From the NCBI GenBank assembly GCA_021791195.1, contig JAJYXB010000008.1, positions 136,921-200,920 on the forward strand: a stretch of 64,000 bases of DNA. Reading direction: 5' to 3'. Shown piece after piece: positions 51,589 to 58,402 of this stretch (the first letter of the stretch is position 1; every line of letters begins with the position of its first letter). The DNA is from Actinomycetes bacterium. Its GTDB lineage: Bacteria; Actinomycetota; Thermoleophilia; BMS3ABIN01. Position numbers and translations under genes: made by a program. The notes below the pieces were generated by a model that had not been told where the DNA came from, did not search any database, and saw nothing but the letters and a program-made list of their open reading frames with translations.

Positions 51589-52892
51589 GTGCGGCCACTT
51601 CGCGCTACGATGCCATCGTCGTCGGCGGCGGTCCGGCTGGCCTGGCGGCTGCCTACACGCTGGCAAAGGGAGGCGCCAGCGTCGTCTGCCTGGAGCGCGG
51701 CGACTGGTCCGGCAGCAAGAACATGATGGGCGGCCTCATTTATTCCCAGCCGACCGGCAGCGTCTTCCCCGAGTTCTGGCGCGAGGCGCCGCTGGAGCGC
51801 CACGTGACCCGTCGTGACATGTGGCTGGCGACCGGCGATTCCGCCATCAAGCTGTCCTTCGAGACCGCCGACTTCGCGGTCGAGCCCTACAATTCTTTCA
51901 CCGTCTACCGTTCCAGTTTCGACAAATGGCTTTCCCGCCAGACGGCTGCCGCCGGCGCCCTGATGATCAGGGAGACGCTGGTGGAGGATTTGCTGTGGGA
52001 TGGCGGCCGCATCGCCGGCGTGCGCACCGGCAGGCCGCAGGGAGACCTGGAAGCAGACGTGGTCATCATCGCCGAGGGCGTCAACACCTTCCTGACGGAG
52101 AAGGCCGGCCTGTCGCCCTGCCCGCCGCGCGCCGCCAACGTGGCGCTGGCGGTAAAAGAGGTGCTGGCGCTGCCCAAGGAGCGGATCGAGGACCGCTTCG
52201 ACCTCGACCCCGGCGCCGGCGCCGCCATCGAGATCATCGGCGAGACTACCGGCGGATTGCCGGGCACCGGCTTCATCTACACCAATCGCGACACGATCTC
52301 GGTGGGAGTAGGAGTGCTGCTGGACAGCCTGGTTGATAATCGCGCTGAGGCATATAACCTGCTGGAGCGCTTCAAGCAGCAGTCGCAGGTGCGGCGGCTC
52401 ATCCAGGGGGCGGCTCCGCGCGAGTATTCGGCCCACCTCATTCCCGAGGGCGGCTACAGTTGCATGCCCCGGCTGTACGGCGACGGCGTGCTGGTCGCCG
52501 GCGACGCCGCCGGTATGGTCAATGCCATCAACAGCGAGGGCGCCAACCTGGCGCTGCTTTCCGGCAAAATGGCCGCCGAAACCGTGCTCGCGTGCCGCGA
52601 GCGCGGCGATTTCAGCGCCGCAGCCCTGGGGCGCTACCGGCTGCTGCTGGAGGACACTGTGATCCTGAAGGATCTGCGCAAATATGACAATGCCACCAAA
52701 TTTCTGTCAACACATCATCATCTGTTCGGACTTTATCCCGAGCTGATGGCCGCGCTGGCGCGGGAGTTCCTCACCGTCGACCAGCTCAGCAAGGCCGAAA
52801 AAGAGCGGCTGCTGCTGAAACTGTTCCGTTCACAGGTGCCTACGCGCCGCCTGCTGAAGGATTTCTATCAGGCCTGGAGGGCGCTGACATGA
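51585..52892 (+). CDS. fixC: ETF-quinone oxidoreductase flavoprotein (FixC)
   Basis: A 435-residue FAD protein. VGGGPAGLAAAYTLAKGGASV is the dinucleotide fold, GDAAGMVNAINSEGANLAL the second FAD motif, and SGSKNMMGGLIYSQPTG is typical of FixC. It passes electrons from ETF to the quinone pool at the membrane surface. The short partner ferredoxin, fixX, overlaps its stop. Confidence 0.94.
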   Translation: MSAATSRYDAIVVGGGPAGLAAAYTLAKGGASVVCLERGDWSGSKNMMGGLIYSQPTGSVFPEFWREAPLERHVTRRDMWLATGDSAIKLSFETADFAVEPYNSFTVYRSSFDKWLSRQTAAAGALMIRETLVEDLLWDGGRIAGVRTGRPQGDLEADVVIIAEGVNTFLTEKAGLSPCPPRAANVALAVKEVLALPKERIEDRFDLDPGAGAAIEIIGETTGGLPGTGFIYTNRDTISVGVGVLLDSLVDNRAEAYNLLERFKQQSQVRRLIQGAAPREYSAHLIPEGGYSCMPRLYGDGVLVAGDAAGMVNAINSEGANLALLSGKMAAETVLACRERGDFSAAALGRYRLLLEDTVILKDLRKYDNATKFLSTHHHLFGLYPELMAALAREFLTVDQLSKAEKERLLLKLFRSQVPTRRLLKDFYQAWRALT

Positions 52893-53278
52893 GCATCGAT
52901 GTCCGCCGTTTCTTTAGACGAAAACCGGGCGAAACCGCCGCTGGACGAGAAGACCTGCCTTCGCCGGAGCAGCTGGGCATGCCGCAGCCGGCGCCGACGG
53001 TGGCCAACAAGCTGGGGCTGGTCAAGTTCAATCCCGACACCGAATCGCACCTGCGGATCATCGACAGCGAGGTCTGCCGCCGCCGGTGCCGCCAGAAATT
53101 CTGCACCCACTCCTGTCCCGCCCAGGTCTACCGCTGGGAGGAGGAGGAAAAGCAGATCACGGTCGCTTTTGAAGGCTGCCTGGAGTGCGGCACCTGCCGC
53201 AGCGGCGGCTGCCCGTACGAGAACATCGAGATGCGCTACCCGCGCGGCGGTTTCGGAGCCCAGTACCGGTTCGGCTAG
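52889..53278 (+). CDS. fixX: FixX ferredoxin-like protein
   Basis: A 129-residue protein. The N-terminal 45 residues are basic and variable. The FixX ferredoxin domain carries Cys in VCRRRCRQKFCTHSCPAQVY and FEGCLECGTCRSGGCPYENI, giving ligands for at least one [4Fe-4S] cluster. It ends in YPRGGFGAQYRFG, a strong FixX signature. ATG at 52889 overlaps fixC. No nitrogenase genes are near, so the complex probably serves respiration or low-potential ferredoxin supply. Confidence 0.94.
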   Translation: MSIDVRRFFRRKPGETAAGREDLPSPEQLGMPQPAPTVANKLGLVKFNPDTESHLRIIDSEVCRRRCRQKFCTHSCPAQVYRWEEEEKQITVAFEGCLECGTCRSGGCPYENIEMRYPRGGFGAQYRFG

Positions 53279-53286
53279 TTTCCGGA

Positions 53287-53312
53287 TAAAAAAAGATGCC
53301 GCATAACGGCAT
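53287..53312 (-). terminator. Terminator of the zinc-ribbon gene, possibly bidirectional
   Basis: On the minus strand ATGCCG-TTATG-CGGCAT is followed by C and seven T. It would end the minus-strand transcript of the gene at 53367-53678. It also sits just after fixX and may stop that operon. Confidence 0.8.
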
Positions 53313-53366
53313 GATATCAATCGGCGCCGGAAATGAAACAGCCGCTTTTCACCTGCCGCGGCCACA

Positions 53367-53678
53367 TCAGGAAGGAGCGGTGGAAACACGCAGCGATCGC
53401 GCGACGATGCCGCGCCGCTCCTCACCCCCGTACTGATCGGCCTCCAGACGCCGGTCGACGATCGCTTCCTTCTCCAGTTCGCCCTTCTCACGCCACTCGG
53501 CCATCAGATCTTCGGCTACCTGCCAGGCATTCGTCAGCCTATTGTCGAGGATGACAAGTGTCTGGTAACCCGTTTCCGCCTCCGCAAACCGCTTGCCGCA
53601 GTAAGCGCACTCCGCCATCGCGAACGGACTGCTGGTGTGATTATCCCGCCTGCAGTATGGACATGTCACGGTTTCCAT
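53367..53678 (-). CDS. Zinc-ribbon hypothetical protein
   Basis: A 103-residue protein. The N-terminus has two CxxC pairs (CPYCRRDN and ECAYCGKRF) that would bind one zinc. A helical segment (NAWQVAEDLMAEWREKGELEKEA) follows. ATG at 53678 is chosen because GGGAGG lies six bases upstream; the frame is open 19 codons further. No function is known. It stands alone with its own terminator. Confidence 0.75.
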   Translation of the reverse strand: METVTCPYCRRDNHTSSPFAMAECAYCGKRFAEAETGYQTLVILDNRLTNAWQVAEDLMAEWREKGELEKEAIVDRRLEADQYGGEERRGIVARSLRVSTAPS

Positions 53679-53921
53679 GGCCGCCTCCCTGACTTTGGCG
53701 ACATAACGCTGCTTGGTTCCCTTGAATGGTTCCATTATGTATATAACCGCCGCATCAGGATCGTAACCCGATGCCCGGCAAATCGCGCGGCCGTCCCTGT
53801 CAGAGAGCGTGCCGCCGCGGTTTCCGGAGGATTAGCCGGCGGCTGCGCGAAAGACTGATGCGGGAAACGGGTAGAATGCGGGAGTAGAATGCGAAAGACT
53901 GACGCGGCTGAAAGGATGACA

Positions 53922-55019
53922 ATGAAGGCAAGACGCGGCTTTGTGAATCCCGGTGGCTGGCTGGCGGTGGCGATAGCCATCCTGGCCCTGTCCGGAGCAG
54001 CCGGCTGCGGGCAGGACCAGACCACAGCGACCACAGCGACCCGGGCGGCGACCGTGACCGCGCCACCTTACCAGCGGCGGCAGATCGGATACTTCAAGGG
54101 GCTCACCGAGCCGCGGCCGGAGGCGTGGCAGGATGTCGTCGCCGATACGGCGCGGCTGAAAGGCGATGGCATCAACACCGTCACCGTCGAACCGCCGGTG
54201 CTGATCTCGCAGCGCGCGGGCCGGCGGCAGGCCGTCATCCTCCAGGGACAAGCCGCCAGCGCCGCCGCGATGATCGATCAGCTGCACCAGGCTGGTCTGG
54301 CGGTATGCGTCATCCCTTCCACAAAAAGTCCAGGGCTCAAACCCCAGGTCGATACTTCGGACGCGGTGCTGGGACAGCTGAACGCCGACGTGCTCAAATG
54401 GGCAGGCATGGCCGAGCAGAAACAGGTGGAGCTGTTCGCGCCCCTGGATGATTACAACCTCGTGCTCGGTACTGACAAGGGCGACGCGTGGTCCAAACAG
54501 ATATTGCCCCAGATCCGCCAGCACTTCCACGGCCTGATAGCGGCCAAGGTCGTGCCCGACGTGGGCGCCCCGCCGCCGCCGGGAGCACCGCATGATTTCG
54601 AACGCCTGGACTACAGGGGATACGACTATCTGATGCTGGACATCTATCCCACCGGGACCGTTTTTGACCAGACCGGTTTCACCGCCTACGTTGATGATTT
54701 GATGAAGCGTGCCAACGCCATCGTCAAGCGCGACGGTCTCAGGGGCGTGATCGTTCAGTTCGGCGCCTGGAGGGAGCCGGCAGCCAGCGAGCCGCTTGAC
54801 GGCCCGGCGCTGGGCGCAGCGGGCCAGGCCAGCATGGCCGCTCACCTGCTGCAACAGGTGATGCCACAGACCAGAGGCGTTTTTTACCATGGCTGGACGC
54901 TTCCCGGCCGCGGCGCCAGGGGTTTCCCGGTGGAGGCGACGCTGAGCAAATATTTCGGCGGCACGGGTCCGCCGCCGGCGACAGCCGCTACGGCAGGGAC
55001 CGGCACAACCACACCTTAA
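53922..55019 (+). CDS. Lipoprotein with TIM-barrel-like domain
   Basis: About 365 residues. A signal peptide with lipobox SGAAGC predicts a lipid-anchored surface protein. The ATG at 53922 (MKARRG) follows AAAGGATGACA; an ATG at 53916 is an alternative. A Thr-rich linker leads to a domain with alternating strands and helices (IGYFKGLTEPRPEAWQDVVA, DGINTVTVEPPVLIS, YDYLMLDIYPTG, GVIVQFGAW). These recall glycoside-hydrolase-like or related TIM-barrel proteins. GVFYHGWTLPG appears near the end. I cannot name catalytic residues with confidence. Confidence 0.7.
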   Translation: MKARRGFVNPGGWLAVAIAILALSGAAGCGQDQTTATTATRAATVTAPPYQRRQIGYFKGLTEPRPEAWQDVVADTARLKGDGINTVTVEPPVLISQRAGRRQAVILQGQAASAAAMIDQLHQAGLAVCVIPSTKSPGLKPQVDTSDAVLGQLNADVLKWAGMAEQKQVELFAPLDDYNLVLGTDKGDAWSKQILPQIRQHFHGLIAAKVVPDVGAPPPPGAPHDFERLDYRGYDYLMLDIYPTGTVFDQTGFTAYVDDLMKRANAIVKRDGLRGVIVQFGAWREPAASEPLDGPALGAAGQASMAAHLLQQVMPQTRGVFYHGWTLPGRGARGFPVEATLSKYFGGTGPPPATAATAGTGTTTP

Positions 55020-55030
55020 AAGGAGGATGC

Positions 55031-55474
55031 ATGATCAGCCGCATTCTGGTACCGACCGACGGTTCGGAACTGGCGGAAAAAGCCGGCGCCTATGCCATCA
55101 GCCTGGCGCGCGACAACAAGGCGTCGATCGTCTTCCTGAGTGTCGTCGACGAGCTGGCGCCGGCTTACGCCTTTGAGACCGAAACCGGTGTCAACCCCAA
55201 CTTTCCGCAGCTGACCGAGCAGCTGAACCGGGCGGCGCACGCATTCGTCACCCGCCTCGAGACGCAGGCGGCTCAGGCCGGCGTCGCGTCAGTCGCGCTT
55301 GTGACCGAAGGCCACCCGTGGGAAGAAATCCTGGCCGAAGCCGAACGCCAGGACTGCGACCTGATCGTGCTGGGTTCACACGGGCGCCGCGGCCTGGCCG
55401 CCGCGCTCCTCGGCAGCGTCACCACCAATGTGATCCACAAGACCAGGATCCCGGTGACGATCGTCCCGGAGTAG
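55031..55474 (+). CDS. Universal stress protein, single domain
   Basis: A 147-residue UspA protein. It starts SRILVPTDGSELAEKAGAYA and ends with LIVLGSHGRRGLAAALLGS plus VTTNVIHKTRIPVTIVPE, a complete ATP-binding motif G-x2-G-x9-G-S. ATG at 55031 follows AAAAGGAGGATGC. It lies 11 bases after the lipoprotein gene and is probably co-transcribed. Confidence 0.93.
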   Translation: MISRILVPTDGSELAEKAGAYAISLARDNKASIVFLSVVDELAPAYAFETETGVNPNFPQLTEQLNRAAHAFVTRLETQAAQAGVASVALVTEGHPWEEILAEAERQDCDLIVLGSHGRRGLAAALLGSVTTNVIHKTRIPVTIVPE

Positions 55475-55625
55475 GGAAAGCACGCTGGGCCAGTGGCGGT
55501 GGGCAGGGGAATTCGCGGGCAGCCGGGGCGCGGGGTTTCAAAGGTCGCCGGCGGGCGGGGTTTTGCCGATCGCCGGCGCGAGCGGAGATTTCACCCGCTG
55601 CGGAAACTGCCAGCCGGCGCTGATT

Positions 55626-56861
55626 TCACGCCAGCGCCCGCTCCAGCATGAAATGGTCATCGGCCAGCTGCTCCTGCAGCGAACCGATCTGCTGGCGGCT
55701 GACGATCAGCTGCTTAACCGCGCGCCGCTCCGCCGGCGAGCGGTTAAGCAGCAGCGCCGCCTTGAGCACTCCGCCGCTCAGATACAGAAGCGCCGCGGTT
55801 TTGCGGTCGAAGGAACCCCGCGTCACCATCTCGTCATAACCGCTCATGTCCCCGAAGAACTCATATGTGATGCCGAAAACCGTCGAATAGAAATACGAGA
55901 CGCCGGCGTAAGGTTCGCGCGCGCCGGCCATGTTGCGAGCGGCCAGCCTGCCCAGGGTGATGGCATTGTCCCAATGCTCGAGGCGCCGCCGGCGGCCGAA
56001 TACGGGATCGAAGAAATTGGCGACGTCGCCGGCAGCGAAGACATCGGGCGCGCCGGCCTCAAGATACTCGTTGACCACGATACCGTTATTTATTTCAATG
56101 CCGCTGCCGTCCAGGTATGCCACGCCGGGCTCGACGCCGATGCCGGCGCAGGCGAAATCACAGGGCAGCGTGCGTCCGGCCCGCGTGACGACTTTGCGCA
56201 GCCGCCCGTCCCCCTCCAGCCGCCGGACTTCGTCCTCGTAAACCACGTGCACGCCGTGATCGAGATAGTGGCGCTCGAAAAACGTGCACAGTTCTTCACT
56301 GGCGAATCTCTCGAACAGGCGGTCGGCGCGGTGGACGATCGTGACGCCGATGTCGCGCTGGGCCAGCGCCGAGGCGACCTCGAGACCGATGAAGCCCCCG
56401 CCGATGACGACCGCGTGGCCACCGCCGGCGATCGCCTGCCTGAGCGCTTCCGCGTCCGCGAGCGTGCGCAGATAAAAAAGGCCGGGCAGGTCCGCGCCCG
56501 GGATCCGCAGCCGGCGCACGGCGCAGCCGGACGCGATCAGCAGCCTGCCGTACTCGAATTCATCGCCGCCGGCAGAGGTGACCAGATGCAAGCCGGGGCT
56601 GACGGAAGCGGCCGGCGTGCCCAGATGCAGGCCGACGCCATGCTCGCGGTAGACCCGCTCGCCGAGGAGGAAGACCGAAGCGCGCGGCGCCTGGTCGAGG
56701 AGGAAATCCTTTGAAAGAGGCGGCCGCTCGTAGGGAAGCTCCGTTTCGGCGGCCAGCATGCCGATGCTCCCCTGCGCCCCCGTCAGCAGAAGCTCCTTCA
56801 CCGCCGTGGCGCCGGCCAGTCCCCCGCCGATGATCAGGTAATCGTAGTGGCTGCGGCCCAT
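55626..56861 (-). CDS. FAD/NAD(P)H oxidoreductase (ferredoxin reductase type)
   Basis: A 411-residue protein of the ferredoxin reductase/AIF group. LIIGGGLAGATAVKELL binds FAD, ELPYERPPLSKDFLL is the RPPLSK motif of oxygenase-coupled reductases, AVVIGGGFIGLEVASALAQ binds NAD(P)H, and DVFAAGDVANFF is the second FAD site. The neighbour Rieske protein (12 bases upstream) is a plausible electron partner. The two may form a small redox chain, since no oxygenase subunit is nearby. Confidence 0.9.
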   Translation of the reverse strand: MGRSHYDYLIIGGGLAGATAVKELLLTGAQGSIGMLAAETELPYERPPLSKDFLLDQAPRASVFLLGERVYREHGVGLHLGTPAASVSPGLHLVTSAGGDEFEYGRLLIASGCAVRRLRIPGADLPGLFYLRTLADAEALRQAIAGGGHAVVIGGGFIGLEVASALAQRDIGVTIVHRADRLFERFASEELCTFFERHYLDHGVHVVYEDEVRRLEGDGRLRKVVTRAGRTLPCDFACAGIGVEPGVAYLDGSGIEINNGIVVNEYLEAGAPDVFAAGDVANFFDPVFGRRRRLEHWDNAITLGRLAARNMAGAREPYAGVSYFYSTVFGITYEFFGDMSGYDEMVTRGSFDRKTAALLYLSGGVLKAALLLNRSPAERRAVKQLIVSRQQIGSLQEQLADDHFMLERALA

Positions 56862-56873
56862 GAGGGCGGCACC

Positions 56874-57167
56874 TCAGTCCAGGACGATCTCGCCGTTTTC
56901 AATCCGGTGTTCAAGCCGCGGCAGCGGCGCCTGGGCCGGGCCCCGCAGCACCGCGCCGTTTGCGTGGTAGCGCGAGCCGTGACAGGGACAGTCCCAGGTC
57001 TGCTCAAAAGTGTTCCAGCCGGTCTCGCAGCCCATGTGGGTGCAGACGTTCTCCAGCACCACCAGCTCTTCACCGGAGTTATACACTGCCACCGGCCTGC
57101 CCTGGATCTCAGCCGTCACGCCCTGGCCGGCCGGGATCTCCGATACCTTGATGGAGGATGAGCTCAT
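56874..57167 (-). CDS. Rieske [2Fe-2S] protein
   Basis: A 97-residue ferredoxin of the Rieske type. Ligand boxes are CTHMGC and CPCHGSRYH, spaced about 18 residues apart, within the usual fold (AVYNSGEELVVLENVC before, GAVLRGPAQAPLPRLE after). There is no membrane anchor, so it is soluble. It belongs to an operon with the reductase and a DUF2769 protein. Confidence 0.93.
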   Translation of the reverse strand: MSSSSIKVSEIPAGQGVTAEIQGRPVAVYNSGEELVVLENVCTHMGCETGWNTFEQTWDCPCHGSRYHANGAVLRGPAQAPLPRLEHRIENGEIVLD

Positions 57168-57174
57168 TGTCAGT

Positions 57175-57387
57175 TCAACTCGCTTTGCCGTTGATGCAGT
57201 AGTAGCCCTCGCCGCTGAGACTGAACTCAGACCAGATCTCGCAGTCGTCGCAGAAGCAGCCCTTTTGCGACGGGCCCTTGTCGCTGGCGCCGGTCATGCA
57301 AAAAGCGCCCGTGTCCCCCTGGATGTACGAAGGGCAGCGGCCGCAGATGCACTTGGACATATTCTCCTGAGTATTTGGCACTTCCAT
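57175..57387 (-). CDS. DUF2769-like Cys-rich protein
   Basis: A 70-residue protein with eight or more Cys in CICGRCPSYIQGD, GAFCMTGASDKG, KGCFCDDCEIW and GYYCINGKAS, the DUF2769 pattern. It likely binds a metal or Fe-S cluster. ATG at 57387 is preferred over 57414 because GGGAGGAG lies just upstream. First protein gene of the operon with the Rieske and FAD proteins, seven bases apart. Confidence 0.85.
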   Translation of the reverse strand: MEVPNTQENMSKCICGRCPSYIQGDTGAFCMTGASDKGPSQKGCFCDDCEIWSEFSLSGEGYYCINGKAS

Positions 57388-57479
57388 CCGTCTCTCCTCC
57401 CAGGGCTTTGACATTGCTTGTTAAATACCCCTTGCCGGGGAGGGACAAACGCGGGGGGAAGGTTTTGGGAGAAAGGTAA

Positions 57480-57557
57480 TGGCGGGAGCGACGGGACTCG
57501 AACCCGCGACCTCCGGCGTGACAGGCCGGCGCTCTAAACCAACTGAGCTACGCCCCC
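57480..57557 (-). tRNA. tRNA-Asp (GTC)
   Basis: Acceptor arms GGGGGCG and CGCTCCC pair with one G-T. The anticodon stem CCGGC/GCCGG holds the loop CTGTCAC with anticodon GTC. The T arm is CGGGTTCGAGTCCCG. Discriminator G and an encoded CCA end the gene. It lies about 90 bases ahead of the DUF2769 operon on the same strand. Confidence 0.95.
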
Positions 57558-57783
57558 GGGGCGTAAAGACATATTGTACAAAATCAGCCGCCGGAAACCG
57601 AAAGGCGGTGCAACGCGATGACGGTCCACTGGAAACTGAGGGGCGACGGCCAGGAAGACAAATAATAGGGGAAGGCCGGTGCCGGGTCAACCTGGGCGGG
57701 TCCGCAGCGCCGCGAACGCGCCTGGGCAGCGGCCTGGCGTCTGCCGGTCCAGCCGGCGCACGAGCTTGCGCCGGCAAAAAAGA

Positions 57784-57801
57784 AGGCTCCCGGAGGAGCC
57801 T
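57784..57801 (-). terminator. Terminator of the short RiPP-like gene
   Basis: On the minus strand AGGCTCC-TCCG-GGAGCCT is followed by TCTTTTTT. It lies 27 bases after the stop of the 47-codon gene and fits as its terminator. Confidence 0.85.
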
Positions 57802-57828
57802 AAAAAACGTTTCGTTGCCGCAGACCGG

Positions 57829-57972
57829 TCAATCGTCCCCGTGGTCGCAATCATGATCGTCGTTATCCCCGGAAGAGCTGCAGTTCCACAGAGGCGAAAC
57901 GAACGTGATTTCGACGATGTTTCCCAGTTTCCGCAACTCGGGCTGCTGATAAGCCGTACTTGAGCTATTCAA
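57829..57972 (-). CDS. RiPP precursor-like peptide with lasso-type leader
   Basis: A 47-residue peptide not seen as a long frame. It starts at a TTG at 57972 with CGGGAG six bases upstream. The leader matches the lasso recognition motif YxxPxLxxxGxxxxxT at every fixed position: Tyr8, Pro11, Leu13, Gly17 and Thr23. The part after the leader begins VSPLWNCSSSG and ends in a tail rich in Asp, His and Cys (Cys31, Cys42). There is no Asp or Glu at positions 7-9 of the expected core, so a classic lasso ring is doubtful. A consensus promoter and a terminator bracket it. No modifying enzymes (protease, cyclase, PqqD-like protein) are nearby. It may be of the group of orphan lasso-leader proteins. Confidence 0.75.
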   Translation of the reverse strand: MNSSSTAYQQPELRKLGNIVEITFVSPLWNCSSSGDNDDHDCDHGDD

Positions 57973-58041
57973 GATATTCTCCCGATTCCCTACCCTGTTT
58001 GTGATCCCCAGTCATTGGTCACCCGATGGCGCAACTTAAAT

Positions 58042-58070
58042 ATTATAGGGCCGGTCAGATTTTATGTCAA
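58042..58070 (-). promoter_or_regulatory. Consensus sigma-70 promoter of the RiPP-like gene
   Basis: Minus-strand TTGACA (58070-58065), 17-base spacer, TATAAT (58047-58042): a perfect match to the housekeeping consensus. It gives a leader of about 60 bases before the TTG start at 57972, so high expression is expected. Confidence 0.88.
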
Positions 58071-58081
58071 TGAAGCAAACG

Positions 58082-58111
58082 TTGACAATACAATGAAAGT
58101 ACTTCTATAAA
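58082..58111 (+). promoter_or_regulatory. Promoter facing glucose-6-phosphate isomerase
   Basis: TTGACA (58082-58087), 18-base spacer, TATAAA (58106-58111). It is divergent to the RiPP-like promoter 12 bases away and would give a leader of about 285 bases including the tandem repeats at 58245. Confidence 0.75.
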
Positions 58112-58244
58112 TTTGGTATGGCATTCGGTGATGACTTTTTAGTTTATTGACGGCTCACTTACCCTGCGAAAGAGACGCCCCAGGTTTTGTTTTTTGCCAT
58201 TGGGGAAAATCTCTGGCGTCGCGGCTTCACGGCTGGCGCAGTCC

Positions 58245-58358
58245 GTGCGTGCCCGGAATCGCCGCGCCGAACCGGGTGCGGCCGGAATCGCGCAACCGGG
58301 TACGCCCGGAATCGCCGCGCGGAACTGAGCACGCCCGGAATCGTCGCGCGGAAAGCGG
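58245..58358. repeat. Imperfect GC-rich tandem repeat, four copies
   Basis: Four units of 24-31 bases, each around the core GCCGGAATCG or GCCCGGAATCG and ending near GCGCGGAA. It lies in the leader of the isomerase gene. The frame remains open through it, which explains why an over-long N-terminus could be predicted. Confidence 0.75.
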
Positions 58359-58402
58359 AAATCAAGCGGGATGATATCCCCGGACCTGGATTGGAGCATT
58401 CA

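Noticed and set aside
57479-57856. 125-codon plus-strand frame across tRNA-Asp
   Set aside because: Runs antisense through the tRNA gene and the terminator of the small RiPP-like gene.
57829-57972. Annotation of the 47-residue peptide as a true lasso peptide
   Set aside because: The leader fits but the core has no Asp or Glu at positions 7-9 and no cyclase or protease gene lies in the window.
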